A stretch of DNA of 64,000 nucleotides from Lachnospiraceae bacterium AB2028 (GCA_000621425.1 JHYJ01000015.1:1-64000), one strand, 5' to 3'. Shown: positions 44,120 through 54,254, counted from the stretch's first letter. Numbers and translations are program-made. Notes: generated by a model not told the origin, from the letters alone.

Positions 44120-45322
44120 ATGAACATTGCAAGCAAGGCCTATTGCAGGGTATTCCAATTTGGATTTAAGGTGGCAATTCCATTTCTGCCCTACAGAAAT
44201 CCTGATGTGCTGAATAAGGCTGTTCAGGTACCTGATTACCTGAAAAAGAAGGGTAAATCGTCTGTGCTGTTCGTTACAGATAGTGTTATTAGAGGACTTG
44301 GGATCACTAAGCATCTCGAAGAACTCATTAAAGAGAGCGGAATAAAGCTGACAGTATATGACAAGGTAACACCAAATCCTACTGTCAAACAAGTGGAGGA
44401 AGCCAGAGGCCTTTATATTGAAAACAATTGTGATGCCCTGATAGGTTTCGGCGGTGGTTCTTCCATGGATTGCGCAAAGGCTGTAGGTGCGCTTATAGCA
44501 AGGCCGGATGCTGACTTGGAAAAGCTGGGCGGTATGCTTAGGGTATGGGCGAAGACTCCCCTTACCATAGCTGTTCCTACTACTGCCGGTACAGGCAGCG
44601 AGACCACGGTTGCGGCCATTGTGCAGGATACGGATACAGGGCATAAGTACGCACTTATGGATTTTCCCCTTATACCCGATGCTGCGCTGCTTGATCCTGA
44701 GAATACAAGGACGGTTCCACCTGCCATAACCGCAGGAACCGGAGCTGATGTAATAGTTCATGCAGTTGAGGCCTATATCGGCAATTCCACTACAAAGCTT
44801 ACCAGACGGGAGGCTTTGCGTGCTGTCAGGCTTTCTTTTAAATATCTTAAGCGGGCGTATAAAAACGGCAATGACATGAAAGCAAGGCGTGCTATGGCTC
44901 GGGCATCATATCTTGCGGGTGCGGCATTTACAGTTTCATATGTGGGCTATGCCCATGCCGTATCTCATTCGCTGAGCGGAGAATACAACGTGCCCCATGG
45001 CCAGACCTGCGGCATATTGCTACCCTATGTGCTTGATGCCTATGGACCTAAGATAAATCCCCAGCTTCATGCACTGGCTATTGCGGCCGGTGTGGCAGAC
45101 AAGGAAATGAGTGATGCGGAGGCGGCTGCTAATTTCAAAGCTGCACTCAGGACACTCTGGCGTGAGATAGGAATACCGGAGACAGTAGCTGAGCTTAAAA
45201 AAGAAGATATTTACAAACTGGCAAAGAAGGCGGCAAAGGAAGGCAATCCTGTATATCCTGTGCCGGTGCTTATGGATGAAAACGAATTGATGCAGCTGTA
45301 CTTTGATGTATTAGAGAAATAG
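44120..45322 (+). CDS. iron-containing alcohol dehydrogenase
   Basis: A 400-residue group III alcohol dehydrogenase. GGGSSMDCAKAVGAL binds NAD(P). Metal ligands lie in GADVIVHAVEAYI (Asp, His) and YAHAVSHSLSG and NVPHGQTCGILL (His residues). PTTAGTGSETT is the conserved glycine-rich loop. It interconverts alcohols and aldehydes, perhaps butanol, ethanol or a diol, and the substrate cannot be told. AAGGAG precedes the ATG. The following gene starts 10 bp after its stop. Confidence 0.92.
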   Translation: MNIASKAYCRVFQFGFKVAIPFLPYRNPDVLNKAVQVPDYLKKKGKSSVLFVTDSVIRGLGITKHLEELIKESGIKLTVYDKVTPNPTVKQVEEARGLYIENNCDALIGFGGGSSMDCAKAVGALIARPDADLEKLGGMLRVWAKTPLTIAVPTTAGTGSETTVAAIVQDTDTGHKYALMDFPLIPDAALLDPENTRTVPPAITAGTGADVIVHAVEAYIGNSTTKLTRREALRAVRLSFKYLKRAYKNGNDMKARRAMARASYLAGAAFTVSYVGYAHAVSHSLSGEYNVPHGQTCGILLPYVLDAYGPKINPQLHALAIAAGVADKEMSDAEAAANFKAALRTLWREIGIPETVAELKKEDIYKLAKKAAKEGNPVYPVPVLMDENELMQLYFDVLEK

Positions 45323-45331
45323 GAAGAACAT

Positions 45332-46081
45332 ATGGCTGAGAATGAAGAAAAAAACATTGATCCCGGTATGAATGAATCTTCCGGGCAGGTAATAGAGGAT
45401 GCTTCGGAAGAGAAAAACTATGTGATCATAGATGATGTGGCCGGGAAGAAACGTCTTAATGATAAGCCTGTTGAAGTGGCCGAGGATGATGCTGAGGCTG
45501 GCAAGGCTGAGCTGGCTACTGACGTCAAGAAAGACGAAGTGATAACCGACAGGAGCGGAGCATCTATCGGTGTTGTTTTTATTACAGTCACGGCAGCGGC
45601 AATTATGCTGGCGCTTATGTTTTTCCTTTCATTTAAGGGAATGGATCCTGCGGCAAAAAGTGCAGTGAAGTTTACAAAGACTGTCTGGAACGGAAAGTTT
45701 GAAAAGGCAGAAGATATGGTGATCGAAGCTACCGAGTCCCTGACGGAGCCGGGAGCTGATGCGGAAGACCAGCTGTCTGAAATATATTCCGGTGTATATG
45801 GAAAATTAAAAAAAGTAACTGTTTCCAAGCCTGCTTATTTTGACAACGAGCAGGGTGAAAGCTGTGCGGAACTGTATGTTATCGTTATCAATGATTCCGG
45901 AAAGGCATACAGGACCGGATATGTCCTGACTGAGAAGGATGAAGGGTGGCTTATCAACATGGAAGCTACTGGTGCAGACGGCTTTACGAGAATAAAGTCT
46001 GACGGTTCTACGGATGCGGATGAAGATGGTGCATCAGAATCGGATGCTGCTTATGACGGGGAGGTGGAAGAGGATGAGTAA
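45332..46081 (+). CDS. single-pass membrane protein with extracytoplasmic NTF2-like domain
   Basis: A 249-residue protein with an acidic cytoplasmic N-terminus (about 1-85), one membrane helix (about 86-108) and an outside domain. The domain pattern DPAAKSAVKFTKTVWNGKFEKAEDM resembles DUF4878/DUF5105-type NTF2-like lipoprotein domains. The final 25 residues are acidic. The gene overlaps the next by eight bases, so it is probably coupled to the lipoprotein at 46074. Confidence 0.65.
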   Translation: MAENEEKNIDPGMNESSGQVIEDASEEKNYVIIDDVAGKKRLNDKPVEVAEDDAEAGKAELATDVKKDEVITDRSGASIGVVFITVTAAAIMLALMFFLSFKGMDPAAKSAVKFTKTVWNGKFEKAEDMVIEATESLTEPGADAEDQLSEIYSGVYGKLKKVTVSKPAYFDNEQGESCAELYVIVINDSGKAYRTGYVLTEKDEGWLINMEATGADGFTRIKSDGSTDADEDGASESDAAYDGEVEEDE

Positions 46082-47882
46082 GTTAAAGATCATGCTTCTT
46101 GTCATAATGGTAGCCGGGCTTGCAATGCTTACCGGTTGCGAGGGCCGCTTAGAGTCGGACCTACAGGTAAATGACGATCTGAGCGGAACCCGTGTCTATA
46201 CCCTGACAGCAAAAAAATCAGATCTGCGGACCGGATTTTTTGATGACGGCAGCAAGGTGATAAATGAAATAAAGAATGGTACGCCTAAGGAGCTGAGCTT
46301 TAGGGATCGCTCTTCGGGAGACCAGGCGGTGTTAGAATTCACGCTGGACTTTACCGATCTTGACGACTACGAAGAAAAGATAGATGCACTGATAGTAGCC
46401 GGAGGTGATCTTGCGCCTGCGGATGCTGTAGTTTATGAGATGCCTGAGTCGCCTTTTGCTTCGGGTATGCTGTATCAGGAAAATTTCAAAATGGATGCGC
46501 CTATGAAATGGCTTGAAAATCTCCTGATCGAAAAGACAGCCTTAAGCGAATCGAACCGTAAGGATATATTCGGCGAGAAGGTTTCCAGCTATGACATAAA
46601 GGGCATAAGCGGAAGCGGCATGACAATAGATATAAACGACATAGAGTACTATTCCCTTGACGAGATAGACATATATACTATTGCAAACGGAGACGGGACT
46701 TTTGATCGTAAAATAGAAGTCCGCATCCCTAACGAGGCTATGGAGAAAAACCGCGTTCCCATCACCAAGTTTTTGGAAGCGAACGAGGGCGGCAAGATCT
46801 TCGGGGAATGGAAGACATCAGGAACGAAGACCGTTTACTGTCTTAGTGCAGAGAAACTGACCGCTGAAGAATTGGACGGATTCATGCGTGGATTCTATGG
46901 CAAGGATTCAGGAACATATTTTGAGTATTCTGTTACTAGTGCATGGAAATACAGAAGTAATTATAATGAACTTGCTAAAAACGCTGCCGGCTTTTTCTAC
47001 AGCATGGGTGGGGTAAAGGAAACTGTCGACCTGAGCCTTTATACCGGCGGAAATTCGGAGACATTAAAGTCTACATATTTTGTGTTCCGTTCAAACAGTG
47101 CGGTGGGTAAGCTTACTCTGGATAATGGATATAGCATGGATGTCAGCTCAATCGGTGACAATAAATTCAGTGCAAACGGCTATTCTGAATTTTTTTCACA
47201 GGATGCACCTGTTTACAGCCTGGAATACGCCTACAGCAACGGAATACACGCGGACAGTGCTGATGTTGAGCTGAGCGTGAAGCGCAACGGCGATGTTAAG
47301 CGTACTGTTACTGTCCATTTTACGGCAGAGATTTCAGAAGATGAGATAAGTGATGTCAAAAAAGAGGTAGAGAGCTATCTGGAAGGCATCCTTCCGGAGG
47401 ATGACAGCCGGGCATCAATAAAGCTTAAGAGCATAAAGGCTGATGATACAGGCTTCAGCATAGAAGTTGTGTCTGAGAGCAAGGGCGGAGATAAAGTCGG
47501 CGAGGATGAACTCTGGCAGGGGGCTTTTGGAGCTAACAATGAAATTTATGTTACTTCAAGCACTCAGGCCATACTTCCGTTGGCTGCGACCGTTTGCATG
47601 AATGAGAGTTTTGACCTGAACAGTTTTTCTGACGGAACTATAGACCGGGTGACCTACACGGTTAAGGGTGTTATCCCGGAAGGCGGAGAGCAGTATGTCA
47701 TGACATACAGTGATTTTGACTCAACACAGCCCATAAATGTGTTTATAACAGGTAAAAGCAGCGGGATTTCCGTTATCGCCGGCGATGTGCTGGGTGTGTT
47801 CACGCTCATAGTACTGGCATTTGCAGTCTGGGCAGTTACGAGCTTTATTCTGGGGCTACCGTACAGACGGACCCACAGATGA
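46074..47882 (+). CDS. large lipoprotein with C-terminal membrane helix, possibly LppM/DUF3153-like
   Basis: From the ATG at 46074, after GGAAGAGG inside the previous gene, 602 residues (a longer frame from 46014 is less likely). The lipobox LTGC gives Cys22. The N-terminal domain (RLESDLQVNDDLSGTRVYTL) resembles LppM/DUF3153 domains, which often begin right after the lipidated Cys. Middle regions are beta-rich repeats of the same general type. A C-terminal helix (about 570-592) with a basic end anchors it a second time. The function is unknown, and it probably pairs with the membrane protein before it. Confidence 0.66.
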   Translation: MSKLKIMLLVIMVAGLAMLTGCEGRLESDLQVNDDLSGTRVYTLTAKKSDLRTGFFDDGSKVINEIKNGTPKELSFRDRSSGDQAVLEFTLDFTDLDDYEEKIDALIVAGGDLAPADAVVYEMPESPFASGMLYQENFKMDAPMKWLENLLIEKTALSESNRKDIFGEKVSSYDIKGISGSGMTIDINDIEYYSLDEIDIYTIANGDGTFDRKIEVRIPNEAMEKNRVPITKFLEANEGGKIFGEWKTSGTKTVYCLSAEKLTAEELDGFMRGFYGKDSGTYFEYSVTSAWKYRSNYNELAKNAAGFFYSMGGVKETVDLSLYTGGNSETLKSTYFVFRSNSAVGKLTLDNGYSMDVSSIGDNKFSANGYSEFFSQDAPVYSLEYAYSNGIHADSADVELSVKRNGDVKRTVTVHFTAEISEDEISDVKKEVESYLEGILPEDDSRASIKLKSIKADDTGFSIEVVSESKGGDKVGEDELWQGAFGANNEIYVTSSTQAILPLAATVCMNESFDLNSFSDGTIDRVTYTVKGVIPEGGEQYVMTYSDFDSTQPINVFITGKSSGISVIAGDVLGVFTLIVLAFAVWAVTSFILGLPYRRTHR

Positions 47883-47889
47883 TATTTAT

Positions 47890-47958
47890 GCTATTTTAGG
47901 GGCTTTGTTGCATTGAACAAGCCCCACGCATGTGATAAAATAGGATTGTAACTGTCAC
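47890..47958. repeat. large imperfect inverted repeat
   Basis: GGGGCTTTGTT pairs with AACAAGCCCC (47899-47925, one bulged base), and the flanks CTATTTTA and TAAAATAG extend the stem with an internal bulge. There is no T run after the inner stem. It may act as terminator of the lipoprotein gene or as a leader structure for the gene at 47984. Confidence 0.45.
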
Positions 47959-47983
47959 ATATCGTGTTTGCTTTTTTAATGGC

Positions 47984-49606
47984 ATGAAAAAAGGTGGGGT
48001 ATCAAAAAAACATAACGGAGATGTGATAAACGGCAGGCCTGCAAGGCGGGTTAGAAATGCCGTTCGTTTTATCTTGTCTGTGGCTGTGGTTTTTTGCGTG
48101 TTCTTCATATCTACCGCATCCATTGAGTCTGATGCGGCATCAGTAACCACCAAGGGTGTAGTCACAAATAATCTTCATGACAATAATTATTCCGGCACGT
48201 CAACCGTTGCTGATTCTGCAATGGTCAATAATAATGACGGAACATTCAGCCGTGTGGAAAATATGGGTGATATAGTACTGGTAGAAAAGTACAACACTTC
48301 CGGCACCCTGCTTGAGCAGCGTTTCCTTAATATGGAACTTCCTATTTACGGTGGCTGTTTTTCCGGGGCTAATTATAATTATGTGCTTTTCGGTTATGAC
48401 AATACTAACAACGATCCCACTAAGGAAGTGATCCGTGTTGTAAAGTACACTAAGTCATGGTCAAGGGTAGGATCTGCTTCACTTTATGGATGCAATACCA
48501 GGACACCTTTCTATGGCAGCAATTCAGACCTGACAGAGTATGGCAATACAGTGTATGTAAAGGCAGGACATCAGACCTACAATGGCGGTCAGGCCAGCAT
48601 CACTTTTTCATTTGACTCTTCTACCTTCAAGGTTGCAGATATCATTTGTGCTGATTACAATGTGACCGCCGGATGCTTTTCCAATACGGCAGCAACTTAC
48701 ATTGATGCATCTGACGGAAATATCGTTACTGTTGACCACAGCATGACATCACCCTATTCAATGGTAATGTCAAAGTACTCAACGCCTGCGGGTAAGAGCG
48801 GTTTTACACAGTATGCATACAGTACTGATGTGCCTTTGCTGGAAAAAGCAACAGCTACTCTCGGCGGTCTGGAGTCATCTGCACAGTACTATCTTGCTGT
48901 AGGTTCCATGTCTACCACAGACGGATCTTCACCTAATCAAAATGTGTTTATTTCAGCTGTTCCAAAGGGAAATTTCGGAAAGAATACAGAGATAGCGTAT
49001 CTGACAGGATATGCTTACGGTGATGAAAATTCAGTTATGACACCATATTTGGTAAAGGTTGACAACGACCATTTTGTGGTGATCTGGGAAGCTAAAAAAG
49101 GATACAGTGAGACTGAAACCATAAATTATGCCTACGTAGACGGTGCAGGAAATATGCGCGGAGAGGTAAAGCACATGACAGGATGTCTGTCTGACTGCTA
49201 CCCTATAGTTGTAGGTTCGAATATATACTGGTATACCACAAACGGTTCAAAGATGACCATCTATTCACTGCCGGCTGTTTCGAATGATAAGCGCACGGAT
49301 TCTGTTGCTGAGGCCCAGGTGTATAACGGAGTTGACTATTCAAGAGTTTATGATTATTCATTCTATGTAAGTCATTATGCAGATGTGAGAGTTTTGTACC
49401 AGACGGATCCTAAGGGGGCGTTGGCACATTTCGTTAATAACGGAATGGCAGAAGGAAGACAGGGCTGCGAAAACTTCAATGTATTTGTTTATAAGGCAAA
49501 CTATGCGGACGTAAGAAATGCATACGGTAATGATCTGAAACAGTATTATCTGCATTTTATGAATTATGGTTACGCCGAGGGTAGAAAAGCACAGAAGAAA
49601 TGGTGA
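47984..49606 (+). CDS. secreted surface protein with beta-rich body and C-terminal repeats
   Basis: A 540-residue protein with a long basic N-terminus, a signal helix (about 28-46) and cleavage near SDAASV. The body (about 60-440) is beta-rich with regularly spaced aromatic and Gly/Thr/Asn-rich strands, perhaps a beta-propeller. Two C-terminal repeats of about 45 residues share FYVSHYADVR/VYKANYADVR and HFVNNGMAEGR/HFMNYGYAEGR, a motif common in secreted cell-wall and hydrolase-associated proteins of clostridia. No ribosome site is obvious at the start. Function, perhaps cell-surface binding, is inferred only. Confidence 0.7.
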   Translation: MKKGGVSKKHNGDVINGRPARRVRNAVRFILSVAVVFCVFFISTASIESDAASVTTKGVVTNNLHDNNYSGTSTVADSAMVNNNDGTFSRVENMGDIVLVEKYNTSGTLLEQRFLNMELPIYGGCFSGANYNYVLFGYDNTNNDPTKEVIRVVKYTKSWSRVGSASLYGCNTRTPFYGSNSDLTEYGNTVYVKAGHQTYNGGQASITFSFDSSTFKVADIICADYNVTAGCFSNTAATYIDASDGNIVTVDHSMTSPYSMVMSKYSTPAGKSGFTQYAYSTDVPLLEKATATLGGLESSAQYYLAVGSMSTTDGSSPNQNVFISAVPKGNFGKNTEIAYLTGYAYGDENSVMTPYLVKVDNDHFVVIWEAKKGYSETETINYAYVDGAGNMRGEVKHMTGCLSDCYPIVVGSNIYWYTTNGSKMTIYSLPAVSNDKRTDSVAEAQVYNGVDYSRVYDYSFYVSHYADVRVLYQTDPKGALAHFVNNGMAEGRQGCENFNVFVYKANYADVRNAYGNDLKQYYLHFMNYGYAEGRKAQKKW

Positions 49607-49645
49607 GATTAAATTTATAGAAAATTTATTTGGGGGTACGGTATT

Positions 49646-50470
49646 ATGAATGATCAAAACGGAACAATCGCAAAAGTAAAACAGATGGTTCGTGACGCCA
49701 ACAATATCGTGGTTCTGCTTGGTATAGGAACTGTTATTGAAAGCGGCGGAGAGAATATCTGGTCATCCAGGGAGTGTTACCGCCTGGAAGAAAAGTACCA
49801 CAAATCACCCGATGAAATGATGTCGGTTGAGTATTACAGTGCGAGAAGGGATAAGTTTTTCGAGTTTTATAAAAATGAGATAATCGCTGATATTTTAGAG
49901 CCGGCTTCACTTTATGATGAGCTGGTAATACTGCAGAAGCAGGGCAAGGTCAGCAAGTTCATCACACAGAACTATTACAATCTGGAATGCAAGGCCGGAC
50001 TTGAAGACGTAATTGAGCTCCACGGAAACATAAAGCATAACATTTGCCCTCACTGCGGCAAGAAGTTCGATGTGGAGTATATGCAGAAGGCAAAGGGCGT
50101 TCCCACCTGTGATGAGTGCAAGTGCGCAATCCGTCCTGGAGTCCTTCTCTTTGGTGAGAAGATACTGAACGGTCCTATGACCGAGGCAGTAAATGCCTGC
50201 GAGAAAGCAGACCTGATCTTAGTGATCGGAACGAATATGTATGACAACATGGTACGGTTCTGTACCGGTGATTATAAGGGCGAGAGGCCGCCCCTGGTGC
50301 TTATCACCAAGGAGGAGCACTATACCGACAGGTATGCAGACCTGGTAATTCATGACAAGGTATGCGATGTGCTTCCACAGATCATTTCAAAGGATCTGCC
50401 TGAAAAGAAGAGGGTAAAGGAAGAAGAAATTATAGTTAAGTCTTCTAAGAAGGCAACAAAGAAGAAATAA
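49646..50470 (+). CDS. divergent SIR2-family (sirtuin-like) protein
   Basis: A 274-residue protein with the Sir2 layout. The catalytic-site His126 is in ELHGN, and a zinc ribbon is formed by CPHC (134, 137) and CDEC (155, 158). Late NAD-site segments VIGTNMYDNMVRF and PLVLITKEE are recognisable. The nucleotide motif is LLGIGTVIESG instead of GAGxS, and the QNID motif is QNYY, so the Asp that helps bind nicotinamide is missing. It may deacylate proteins, ADP-ribosylate, or be an NAD-binding pseudoenzyme. GGGGG precedes the ATG, and a lysine-rich tail ends the protein. Confidence 0.78.
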   Translation: MNDQNGTIAKVKQMVRDANNIVVLLGIGTVIESGGENIWSSRECYRLEEKYHKSPDEMMSVEYYSARRDKFFEFYKNEIIADILEPASLYDELVILQKQGKVSKFITQNYYNLECKAGLEDVIELHGNIKHNICPHCGKKFDVEYMQKAKGVPTCDECKCAIRPGVLLFGEKILNGPMTEAVNACEKADLILVIGTNMYDNMVRFCTGDYKGERPPLVLITKEEHYTDRYADLVIHDKVCDVLPQIISKDLPEKKRVKEEEIIVKSSKKATKKK

Positions 50471-50520
50471 CTTTTCCAAAAACTAAGGCATGCCTAAGGG
50501 GTGCCGGGAGGATAGGAACT

Positions 50521-51558
50521 ATGGATGGGGTTATGGTGCCGGGAACGGCACAGATAAGAAAAATAGGTGCGCAGTGTTCATCAGAAGAGCTGATGAAAAT
50601 ATGTGCAGAGATGGCAAGCGGAGGATATGAAAAGAAGCTTTTCAGTATTCTCTCAAGAGTCTATGCTGAGAAAAAGGGTTTTCATAGGGAAGATGTTCCG
50701 GGCATAGATGAATTAGTAAGCACTATACTGGATTCGGATATGCCGGCAGAATTAAAGATGCAGACATTTACTTCCTTTGAGCTGGCTGACAGGTATGTGC
50801 CTGATATGGCGACCATTGAAAAATGGATAAATGAGTGTCCTGATAAGAGGATGAACATCGCAGGCCATTTCCTTAAATCTTATGCTGATCCTGTTTCCAT
50901 GTATCCAATGATACTTGGCAATAAGACGATCTTTAAGATATTTGTGGCAGGGGCTGATACCTATAAACTGCTTGACCTTACGGATACTGTCATCGAGAAC
51001 GAGCCGAAGGAAACTGTTACCGGACTTATCCGTGGCGTGAAGGCTAACAGAAAGCATACATCTTATAAGGAACTGGCAGAGATCAAGGCACTTACGGACA
51101 AGGTATTTGCATCCCATTCCGTATTCTATACTACAAAGCTTATATTTTGCTTGGGATACAGCGTGCCGGCATCCTGTCTTCCACCGGCAAGGGAGCTTTA
51201 TAAACTGCTCCGCATTACCATAAATTATGATGAGCGGACTACCAGGGAATTTGCATCTGTCTATAACCTGGATTTCAACTCTTCGGATGAGGCAGTATGC
51301 GGCTACTATCTGAAGAACAGAAAGACGGAAAAAGAGCATTCGCTGGTTTCCAGGTTTGCTACGCATCTGGTACGCATTGATGATGAAAGGGTGAAGGGAC
51401 GGCTGCTTCATCAGGCCTTCAAGAGAGGCGGACTCTTCAGGATGTATGCGGGGTGCATGCAGGACGGAGGAGTGAACGAAGAAAAACAGAGGCGTTTTCG
51501 CTACACGGAGGAGCAGATCGCTTGGGTGAAGACTCTTCCGGGACTTAAGGATAGTTGA
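50521..51558 (+). CDS. hypothetical helical protein
   Basis: A 345-residue soluble, mostly helical protein of no family I recognise. A GGGAGG and an AGGA lie upstream of the ATG. It is rich in paired helices and could be a HEAT-like or regulatory repeat protein, but this is not supported by a clear motif. It follows the sirtuin-like gene by 50 bp and precedes a hairpin and guaA. Confidence 0.6.
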   Translation: MDGVMVPGTAQIRKIGAQCSSEELMKICAEMASGGYEKKLFSILSRVYAEKKGFHREDVPGIDELVSTILDSDMPAELKMQTFTSFELADRYVPDMATIEKWINECPDKRMNIAGHFLKSYADPVSMYPMILGNKTIFKIFVAGADTYKLLDLTDTVIENEPKETVTGLIRGVKANRKHTSYKELAEIKALTDKVFASHSVFYTTKLIFCLGYSVPASCLPPARELYKLLRITINYDERTTREFASVYNLDFNSSDEAVCGYYLKNRKTEKEHSLVSRFATHLVRIDDERVKGRLLHQAFKRGGLFRMYAGCMQDGGVNEEKQRRFRYTEEQIAWVKTLPGLKDS

Positions 51559-51563
51559 TTTTT

Positions 51564-51590
51564 AAACCTCCTGCATAAAGCGGGAGGTTT
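51564..51590 (+). terminator. hairpin upstream of guaA, weak terminator
   Basis: AAACCTCCTGC (51564-51574) pairs with GCGGGAGGTTT (51580-51590), 11 pairs including one T-G. The following GATTCTTTAA is only a weak T run. It separates the hypothetical gene from guaA and might also be a guaA leader hairpin. Confidence 0.55.
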
Positions 51591-51645
51591 GATTCTTTAA
51601 GCAACAATAATCATTATTGTACAAAGACAGAAAGGTAATGACATC

Positions 51646-53286
51646 ATGGCAGCTAACAGCAGAGAAAAGATCATAGTCATCGATTTCGGCGGACAGTACA
51701 ACCAGTTGGTGGCACGCCGTGTCAGAGAAAACCATGTGTATTGTGAGATTTATTCTTACCGTACACCGCTTGAAGAGATTAGGGCGATGAACCCTAAGGG
51801 CATTATCCTGACAGGAGGACCTAATAGTGTGTATGAGGAAGGGGCGGCAACATGCTCCCGAGAACTCTTCGAGATGGGAATTCCGGTTCTGGGACTGTGC
51901 TACGGCGCACAGCTTATGAGCCAGGTGCTTGGCGGTAAGGTTGCAAAGGCACCGGTGCGTGAGTACGGAAAGATTGAAGTAACGGTTGATAGATCATCAG
52001 CAATATTCAGTGATGTAAGTGAGAAGACCGTCTGCTGGATGAGTCATAATGACTATATAGAAAGAGCTGCAGAAGGGTTTAAGATCACAGGACACACCAA
52101 TGACTGCCCTGTAGCGGCTGCAGAGTATACGGAAAAGAACCTGTACCTGATACAGTTCCATCCTGAGGTACTGCATACAGTGGAAGGAAAGAAGATGCTT
52201 TCCAACTTCGTATATAAAGTATGCGGATGTGCCGGTGATTGGAAGATGGATGCCTTTGCTGAAGAGCAGGTAAAAGCAATCAGGGAAAAGGTCGGCAACG
52301 GAAAGGTGCTCTGTGCCCTTTCAGGCGGTGTTGATTCTTCGGTGGCTGCAGTGCTTTTGTCCAAGGCTGTCGGCGAGCAGCTCACCTGCGTGTTTGTTGA
52401 CCATGGCCTGCTCCGTAAGAATGAGAGCGAAGAAGTAGAGTCAGTCTTCGGTCCTGGCGGAAACTACAACCTTAATTTTATAAGGGTAGATGCCAGGCAG
52501 AGATTTTATGAAAAGCTTGCCGGCGTAACAGAGCCTGAGCGCAAGCGTAAGATAATCGGCGAGGAATTCATTCGAGTATTTGAGGAAGAGGCCAAGAAGA
52601 TCGGCACGGTGGATTTCCTTGTACAGGGAACCATCTATCCTGACGTGGTTGAGTCGGGACTTGGCGGCGAGTCGGCAGTTATCAAGAGCCACCACAATGT
52701 AGGCGGACTGCCCGATTTTGTTGATTTCAAGGAAATAATCGAGCCTCTTCGTGATCTCTTCAAGGACGAGGTCAGAAAGGTGGGACTGGAGCTTGGCATT
52801 CCTGATTACCTGGTATTCAGGCAGCCTTTCCCGGGACCCGGATTAGGAATCAGAATAATCGGTGATGTAACCGGGGAGAAGGTAAGGATAGTTCAGGATG
52901 CTGACTATATCTACCGTCATGAAGTAGAAGCAGCTGCAAACGAATATGCATTCAAGGCAGCAGAAGAAGCCGGCACTCCCCTTGATAAGGCTACACCGGA
53001 CCATGCAGTGCTCAGGAGTTTCTGGCCCAGCTGGATGCCTGACCAGTACTTCGCAGCACTCACGAATCTTCGTTCCGTAGGTGTCATGGGTGACGAGAGG
53101 ACTTACGATTATGCGGTTGCCCTCCGTGCAGTAAAGACCATAGACTTCATGACTGCCGAGAGTGCAGAGATTCCGTATGCGGTACTTCAGACTGTAATGA
53201 ACAGGATCATCAATGAGGTCAAGGGTGTAAACAGAGTAATGTTTGATTTGACGAGTAAGCCACCCGGAACGATCGAGCTTGAGTGA
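51646..53286 (+). CDS. guaA: GMP synthase (glutamine-hydrolysing)
   Basis: A 546-residue protein making GMP from XMP, ATP and glutamine. The N-terminal glutaminase has GLCYGAQ (nucleophile Cys) and FHPEV (His). The PP-loop [14 protein letters not shown] is the ATP pyrophosphatase, and the C-terminal dimerisation domain ends in KPPGTIELE. All domains are complete. guaA 3-prime ends are known integration sites for genomic islands, and a decayed island starts immediately after this gene. Confidence 0.97.
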   Translation: MAANSREKIIVIDFGGQYNQLVARRVRENHVYCEIYSYRTPLEEIRAMNPKGIILTGGPNSVYEEGAATCSRELFEMGIPVLGLCYGAQLMSQVLGGKVAKAPVREYGKIEVTVDRSSAIFSDVSEKTVCWMSHNDYIERAAEGFKITGHTNDCPVAAAEYTEKNLYLIQFHPEVLHTVEGKKMLSNFVYKVCGCAGDWKMDAFAEEQVKAIREKVGNGKVLCALSGGVDSSVAAVLLSKAVGEQLTCVFVDHGLLRKNESEEVESVFGPGGNYNLNFIRVDARQRFYEKLAGVTEPERKRKIIGEEFIRVFEEEAKKIGTVDFLVQGTIYPDVVESGLGGESAVIKSHHNVGGLPDFVDFKEIIEPLRDLFKDEVRKVGLELGIPDYLVFRQPFPGPGLGIRIIGDVTGEKVRIVQDADYIYRHEVEAAANEYAFKAAEEAGTPLDKATPDHAVLRSFWPSWMPDQYFAALTNLRSVGVMGDERTYDYAVALRAVKTIDFMTAESAEIPYAVLQTVMNRIINEVKGVNRVMFDLTSKPPGTIELE

Positions 53287-53290
53287 CATA

Positions 53291-53415
53291 AAAACCTCGG
53301 GAACCCGCATGAATACTGGGTTCCCGTTTTTTATGTCAACATTTCGTCAACAGAAATCATTTATTTAGTTCTACAGGGATATTGAACTGGCTGATCTGAT
53401 CCTTGATGTCATCTT
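53291..53415. repeat. direct repeat copy 1 (guaA terminator plus gene 3-prime end)
   Basis: About 125 bp nearly identical to 58766-58883. It contains the guaA terminator, a TGTCAACA/CGTCAACA pair 11 bp apart (53334-53341 and 53345-53352) and the last codons of the minus-strand gene at 53357. The two copies differ at a few bases. Confidence 0.85.
53298..53332 (+). terminator. rho-independent terminator of guaA
   Basis: CGGGAACCC (53298-53306) pairs perfectly with GGGTTCCCG (53318-53326), followed by TTTTTT. It lies 11 bp after the guaA stop and is part of the repeated segment. Confidence 0.92.
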
Positions 53416-54232
53416 CGAATTCTTTCCGATTCTGGGAGTCCATGTTAGTGATGTCTGCATTAAGGACTTCATTAATAATGGACATAGCAGATGCAAGTAC
53501 CCTGTCTTCGATTATAAACCTATAGTAATGATCTACACCTTGCTGATAGGTATAGGCACTTGTTTTTATGCCATACTTTGAATTGAATTCATTAAAATAG
53601 TGTAAGAATGAAGAAAAGGTCTTTTCGTTATATACAGAGGAGTCCTTTTTTTCTATAAAATCAGCATCAAAAGTAATAATGGCCTGTGCAGCCCATACTC
53701 TCTCGAATATTCCAACACATTCGAATTTTGTGCCGGAAAGAGCCAGATCATATAGGGCAGTCAGGATATTTGCATAGGTCTTTAAAGCAGGAAAATCCTT
53801 TAATGAGCGTTTGGCATAAAGTGATTTAGGGACATCATACTCGTGATATATATTATTTATTATTCTTTCTGTAACAAGTTTCTGTTCAATCTCTACTTCA
53901 ATATCGGAGGACCTGCGGAGCATCATTTCCCTGGTTTGTGAGTCGTTTATGTTCTCTGCAGCGGTTTTAATCTGCTCGCATTCATTTATCTTATCTGCCC
54001 ATTCTTTGAAAAATGCCTGAAAATCAGGGTTATTGTATTTGATCCTTAATTCTGTGGGGATCAGTTTTCCCTCAGCATCTTTCTCTCCGTCAAATGATAT
54101 ATCACCTAATTTTGATATTTCATATAAATACGGCAGCAGATCTGCGAAAGAATCAAAATGAATATCTCTTAAATATCCGGGGGCTCTCCGAGAGCCCTGC
54201 GGGGCAGGCTTGTTGTCTTTCATGTAACTCAT
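53357..54232 (-). CDS. island hypothetical protein, divergent from the relaxase gene
   Basis: A 291-residue helical, soluble protein that I cannot place in a family. Its 3-prime end lies in the repeated segment, and a broken copy of that end is found at 58816-58883. It diverges from the MobV gene with only 22 bp between the starts, so a shared control region or nic site may lie there. Another ATG nine bases into the frame (54223) is a possible start, and neither has a clear ribosome site. Confidence 0.65.
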   Translation of the reverse strand: MSYMKDNKPAPQGSRRAPGYLRDIHFDSFADLLPYLYEISKLGDISFDGEKDAEGKLIPTELRIKYNNPDFQAFFKEWADKINECEQIKTAAENINDSQTREMMLRRSSDIEVEIEQKLVTERIINNIYHEYDVPKSLYAKRSLKDFPALKTYANILTALYDLALSGTKFECVGIFERVWAAQAIITFDADFIEKKDSSVYNEKTFSSFLHYFNEFNSKYGIKTSAYTYQQGVDHYYRFIIEDRVLASAMSIINEVLNADITNMDSQNRKEFEDDIKDQISQFNIPVELNK

Positions 54233-54254
54233 ACTCGATCACGAAAGGAGCATT

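Noticed and set aside
46014-46073. Longer start of the lipoprotein at 46074
   Set aside because: It would put 20 charged residues before the signal peptide and lies within the previous gene; the ATG at 46074 has a GGAAGAGG site and a normal lipoprotein signal.
50480-50500. AGGCATGCCT palindrome after the sirtuin-like gene as terminator
   Set aside because: Only 10 bp with no loop and no T run, so it cannot be supported as a terminator or operator.
51559-51645. Possible purine riboswitch before guaA
   Set aside because: Only 87 bp separate the genes and they contain one simple hairpin; no purine-aptamer core or junction motifs are visible.
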